DNA of 64,000 bases from Eutreptiella sp. 'Long Island Sound 2002' (taxonomy: Eukaryota; Euglenozoa; Euglenophyceae; Eutreptiales; Eutreptiaceae). Both the position numbers and the translations under genes were made by a program. Location of the stretch: assembly GCA_964036045.1 (NCBI GenBank), contig OZ038378.1, positions 163,057,311 to 163,121,310 on the forward strand, given 5' to 3'. Under the pieces are notes generated by a model. That model had not been told where the DNA came from and did not search any database. It was given only the letters and a program-made list of their open reading frames with translations. Shown here in pieces: positions 60,491 to 64,000 of the stretch. Each line of letters opens with the position of its first letter. The stretch's first letter is position 1.

Positions 60491-61520
60491 TGGCGAACGG
60501 CTGTACTCCTCGAGGCGCGGTCCACGGTGTTGCGCAAGGTCGCCGTGGCATCCTCGTGTTGGGAGCAGGCACATGTTTCGCTGTCCACCGCCCTCCCACT
60601 CTTTTGCGGCCTACACACCAGCTCACATTCACTGCTTCCCCCCTCTTCGCTCTCACTCATCATCTCTACATCAGTGCTGTCTGGTGTACTCCCTGCATCA
60701 GTGCTCTCTGTTTCACTGTCCACCGTGTCCCAATTCTCCTCTGGTTCTTCGTCCTGCTCGGGCATCTCCTCCAGCCCCAGCTCCCTCCACACTTCACTGG
60801 CCTCTTTCTCTCTGACTACCCCTGGCAAGGACAGCTCTGCACCCCGCACAGCACATTTATCTGCCTGCTCGTTGCCCTCTACTCCTGCATGTGACGGGAC
60901 CCACTGGATAGAGACACTGTCCCCTAACAACTGCCAGCTCTGCCAGAGCTGCATCCACAGGTCACGGTGTGCCAGCGCGCCCCTTGACCCCACCCACGCA
61001 TGCCTCTCCCACTTTGCACACTTGCCCTGCAGCCCTGCCCAGACAATTTCGGAGTCCGTCACTATATGTAACTTGATCCCTGGTGTTTTCCCCTGCACCG
61101 CTGCCAGCACTCCCCGCAGTTCTGCCCGTCCAATTGTTTGCTTTTCGTGGGCAGGAACTGCTGCCCGCACATTGCGCGGGTTACCAGCCGAATACCACAC
61201 CCCATACCCTGCATGCCACACCCCTGCTGTCTCTGTCCGCGATCCGTCTGTATAGCATACTTCCCACCCATCCTTGAGCTTTTGATCTATTTCCCTCTAC
61301 ATTTCAGGCAGCAGAGACGCCCATCTGATCCATTTCGGCAGATGCCGCTGCCGTTGCGGCAGTATTGCTCCTGTAGGTGCTCGGACCCCCCCCTGAAACA
61401 TCGGTGCCCCAGAGATAAACAACTGCAGCTCTCTGTAAATGTGCATTGATTCCTGCCTATACAGTGAGGTCTCATCAGCGGTTGCCCACCAGAGCATAGT
61501 TGCTGCCCAGCGCCCCGCAC
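60487..61520 (-). pseudogene. 5'-truncated second LINE copy: end of ORF2 with RNase H
   Basis: Frame 61221-60487 matches the RNase H of the LINE at 49402-50754: VCYTDGSRTE, GYGVWYSAGNPRN, RAELRGVLAAV, IVTDSEIVW, HAGVEGNEQADKCA, then an acidic tail. Upstream in the same frame, after an in-frame TAG at 61297-61299, about 50 codons (SMHIYREL to WIRWASLLPEM) also align. Similarity fades near an 18-G run (61523-61540). It is a related but distinct LINE family member and is inactive. Confidence 0.75.
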
Positions 61521-61540
61521 GTGGGGGGGGGGGGGGGGGG

Positions 61541-62058
61541 TCAGCCGTCTCCTCGTAGACCCCCGCCCCCCGCAACGCCTGCACTATCCTCTGGACCTGC
61601 TGGGACACCCAGCGGGTTGCCCCTCGGACCACCCTGTCCCCGTCCTGCCACTCCCGCTCGACATCGAAATCCTGGAGCCCCCCGCGGTAGAAGGGCGGGA
61701 CCACAGCGTCCCACAGATCTTCAGGGAGCTGGTGGGTGCCAATCGGCCCCAAACCCCGGTCCAAAATGGCATCCTCGACCCCCCCCATGAACCGCGGAAT
61801 GGGAGAGGTGTTGACGTGGAGGGATGCCTCCCAGGCGTCCGGGTGGAGCGCGCGCAACGCGCTCAGGAGCGCGGGTACAGCCCCCCGCAAGCGGAAATCT
61901 TCGGCTGTATCGAAGACTCGATTCAACCACAAATCCACCCTCTTCGCCACCATCCACAAGCCACAACGTTCCCACTCCGCTATCCAGTGGAAATGCGGGG
62001 TAATGGCCTGCATGAACTCCAGGAAGAGGGGGGGCTGTTCCTGCACCCTCCGGCCCAT
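61541..62058 (-). CDS. Hypothetical ORF upstream of the LINE fragment
   Basis: About 170 residues in the same frame as the LINE fragment but without visible similarity to the full LINE. Trp/Arg/Leu-rich (FHWIAEWERCGLWMVAKRVD; DLWDAVVPPFYRGG). It may be a gag-like part of another element, joined to the LINE fragment by the G-run. Function unknown. Confidence 0.35.
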
Positions 62059-62600
62059 GTCTGGACCCTTACAGAGGGCCTCAATTGGTCAGGTGTGGAC
62101 CCGCCACTTAGCTCCAGCCGCGCCTGCCTCACGACCTTCATCGCCATCTTAGTTCCATGATTGTCCGTGTCACGCAGACAGTGCTTTGCAGTTCGTCCCG
62201 TCCCTCGTCCCTGGATGGGGTAAGAGTCGGGCTGCTTCTACAGGGTTCAGGGCATTGTCGCCTTCGGACTGAGTTTGGGGCGTAGCGTTTGTTGTGTCCC
62301 ACTTTGGCTCCCACCGTCGCACTGGCATGCTCGCTTGCGCTGGCCCCTCTCGGCCACACACCTGTGTTTCCGGGCAACCTGGTCGTGGGGGGTGGGGCGG
62401 TCAGAGGTCACCCTTGTGGGCCACTGCCACCGGCCCTGGGCTATTTAGGTCCTTAGGATTTAAAAACCCCAGTGGGTACTGGCTTTTGGAGGTCAACATA
62501 CAGCCATACAGAGGGTGGGAAGGCTGGGCAGCGCCGAGGCGCCTGCATGTGTGGTGTGTGTGTTTGCGTGTGCGGTTGTTCCCTGTGCCAAGTTCCAGCA
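62059..62600. other. No gene seen
   Basis: GC-rich DNA with a TG-rich microsatellite near 62549-62575. No ORF is convincing. Confidence 0.5.
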
Positions 62601-62679
62601 CTTCTCACCCGGCATTTGCCCTGAGGGAGGTGGTTCGAGTCCCGGGATCGGTGGTCTCCCACCGATCCCTTCGAATACC

Positions 62680-62836
62680 GGACGGGACCTCCTGTCGACC
62701 TGTTCGAGTACAGGTGGCGGCGCGCACTGCTGCAGGTGTGTGTGGCTCCTGCGTGTCACTTTTTGGGGGTTGGGGCAAAACGGACGAGACCTCCACCCGA
62801 TCCACCGGTACCGGTGGTGGCGCGGGTTGCTGTAGG
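62680..62836 (+). repeat. ~100-bp imperfect tandem duplication
   Basis: GACGGGACCTCC...GTACAGGTGGCGGCGCG (62680) and GACGAGACCTCC...GTACCGGTGGTGGCGCG (62782) are equivalent blocks. Confidence 0.7.
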
Positions 62837-62879
62837 GGGGGGTGGATCCCACGACGCCGACTAGAGAGCTCTACGTGCA

Positions 62880-62961
62880 GGGAACCCAAGAGCACCAGCT
62901 CCCGGGTTCGAACCCCCGCACTGGACGACTGAAGACTACCGCTCTCACTACTGGGCCGTGC
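62880..62961 (-). other. tRNA-related sequence (SINE head candidate)
   Basis: Minus strand: box A-like GGCCCAGTAGTGAGAGCGG and box B GGTTCGAACCC about 35 nt later, as in tRNA-derived SINEs. Confidence 0.55.
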
Positions 62962-63989
62962 CGGTCTCTTGCCCTGTTTGGGGTTTGTGACGCTCTTGGA
63001 GTCTGAACCTATGGGGGTGTGGGCTTGCGTGCATTATGGCGTGCCAAACAAAGGGCGGCTGGGGTCCGGTGTTCCACACCGTGAGCCCTCCGTGCTGCAC
63101 GTGATCGTGGAGGCCGTTGCTGGTGATCTGGGTGCCAGCCTTACAGAGGGGGGGGGGAGGCGACGCCACTGGGTCCGTCCGCCCCCTAGCCTTGGCCTTG
63201 AGGCGCTCAGCTGCAGCCACGAAGGCACCCTCCACTGGGCTTTGCGTCGCCGGTGTCCGGACATGCCCGCCTGGCCCGAGTTTGATGCGCTTGGGCTCCG
63301 TCGACTCGATCTGCTGGGCCAAACGAGGTCTCCCAGTTTGACGGCGTGCGGGGGCTCGGGATCGCATGGCCTGCGCACCACCCACGACCATCGTAGCGCG
63401 ACGCGGCCCCGTGTATGAGCGGTGGACACGGCCCACCACTCCAGCTTTCGAGCCCGCTCCGGTCCCCCCTCTGACAGGACCAACGGCTGCCCTGGATGAC
63501 CACGGTTTACGCTCCCGTCCCACGAACTTGGCAACTCCGGCCTGTCGACGCCCGGGGGAACCCCTAGCGCTGCCGACTGCGAAGGCGCCATAGGGCTCGC
63601 TTCCGGAACCCTCGCTGTTGTCGTCGGTGTCCACGTCGGAATCGACATTGATGGGCCCGGCTACCGTCCCCGGCCCGCACCCCCCCCCCCACAGCAACCA
63701 GAGGACCCGCCACCGTGCACAGCTGACCCGCATCTTCCCAAGACACGGCGCCGCGCTCAATGGCAGAGGCCAAAGGCTGAAGTGGTGGGAGGGTAGGAGC
63801 CGCTTCAGGCCCCGGGCCCATCTCAGCAGAGCCATCCTCGGCGGACTCCTCCGGCTCGGTTGCGGCTTGGTCTCCTTCGCCTCCGCTCCCAACTGTGCCG
63901 CTCGCGATGGACCCCTGTCCCTGACCCCGCAGACGCCTCAGCTTGCGCTTGGTCGGGGTGTTGAGGGCGCCCGCGATACTGGGGAACAT
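62962..63989 (-). pseudogene. Hypothetical basic protein, frame broken at a C/G homopolymer
   Basis: Starts ATG 63989 (MFPSIAGALNTPTKRKLRRL). The frame is convincing to about 63690, where an 11-C run (63680-63690) sits; the protein-like reading then continues +1 (GPINVDSDVDTDDNSEG, then Arg/Gly-rich segments, RRQTGRPRLAQQIESTEPKR) to about 63050. The homopolymer length change explains the break. Acidic patches alternate with basic ones, a nuclear or gag-like composition. I do not recognise it. The right end is 11 nt from the window edge, so upstream sequence is missing. Confidence 0.4.
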
Positions 63990-64000
63990 CGGTGAGCCCC

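Overview
The window is repeat-rich eukaryotic DNA. It holds spliced coding sequence (GT-AG introns of 1.7-3.9 kb), LTR retrotransposons with chromodomains, a LINE, tyrosine-recombinase-type retroelement pieces, tRNA-related sequences and many long poly-G/poly-C tracts. A large-genome alga or protist would fit. I cannot name the species from sequence alone. There is no bacterial operon structure, CRISPR array or rRNA.

Positions 1-37130 are one nest of four mobile elements. The outermost and most decayed, D (minus strand), has a gag-like gene with a ubiquitin-like domain, a duplicated ~78-residue domain and zinc knuckles, followed by a tyrosine-recombinase-like fragment that runs off the left edge. 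Element A (2081-34994, plus strand, Ty3/gypsy type) is inserted in D's gag. Element B (7523-29079, plus strand, same family as A) is inserted in A's reverse transcriptase. Element C (15392-25448, minus strand, a different Ty3/gypsy chromovirus with an extra 911-residue ORF) is inserted in B's pol just before the chromodomain. LTR pairs and target-site duplications (TSDs) define every junction, and removing each insert restores the interrupted frame exactly. By eye the paired LTRs differ at about 6/787 (A), 3/807 (B) and 3/307 (C) positions, so all three insertions are recent.

Positions 37.2-49.2 kb are host-like. A four-exon minus-strand gene (39844-48500) encodes a ~358-residue bicupin protein resembling gentisate 1,2-dioxygenase-type enzymes. 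Its introns carry a dispersed ~275-bp repeat, a ~175-bp tandem repeat and G/C homopolymers.

Positions 49.2-55.5 kb are a LINE (minus strand) flanked by an exact 15-bp direct repeat. ORF1 and ORF2 overlap by ATGA, and the C-terminal RNase H lies in a shifted frame. Positions 55.5-64 kb are a mosaic of broken elements: a DIRS-like reverse transcriptase/RNase H, a 5'-truncated second LINE copy, tRNA-like SINE candidates, tandem duplications and frameshifted hypothetical ORFs.

The strongest leads are: (1) a methyltransferase-like domain (ELFAS ... NPPF) between protease and reverse transcriptase in A and B; (2) a ubiquitin-like domain ending in GG inside D's gag; (3) the 911-residue ORF of C and the roughly eight-fold excess of TCGA across C; (4) a UGA-CGG readthrough-type junction between gag and pol of A; (5) HIDD instead of YxDD in the A/B reverse transcriptase.
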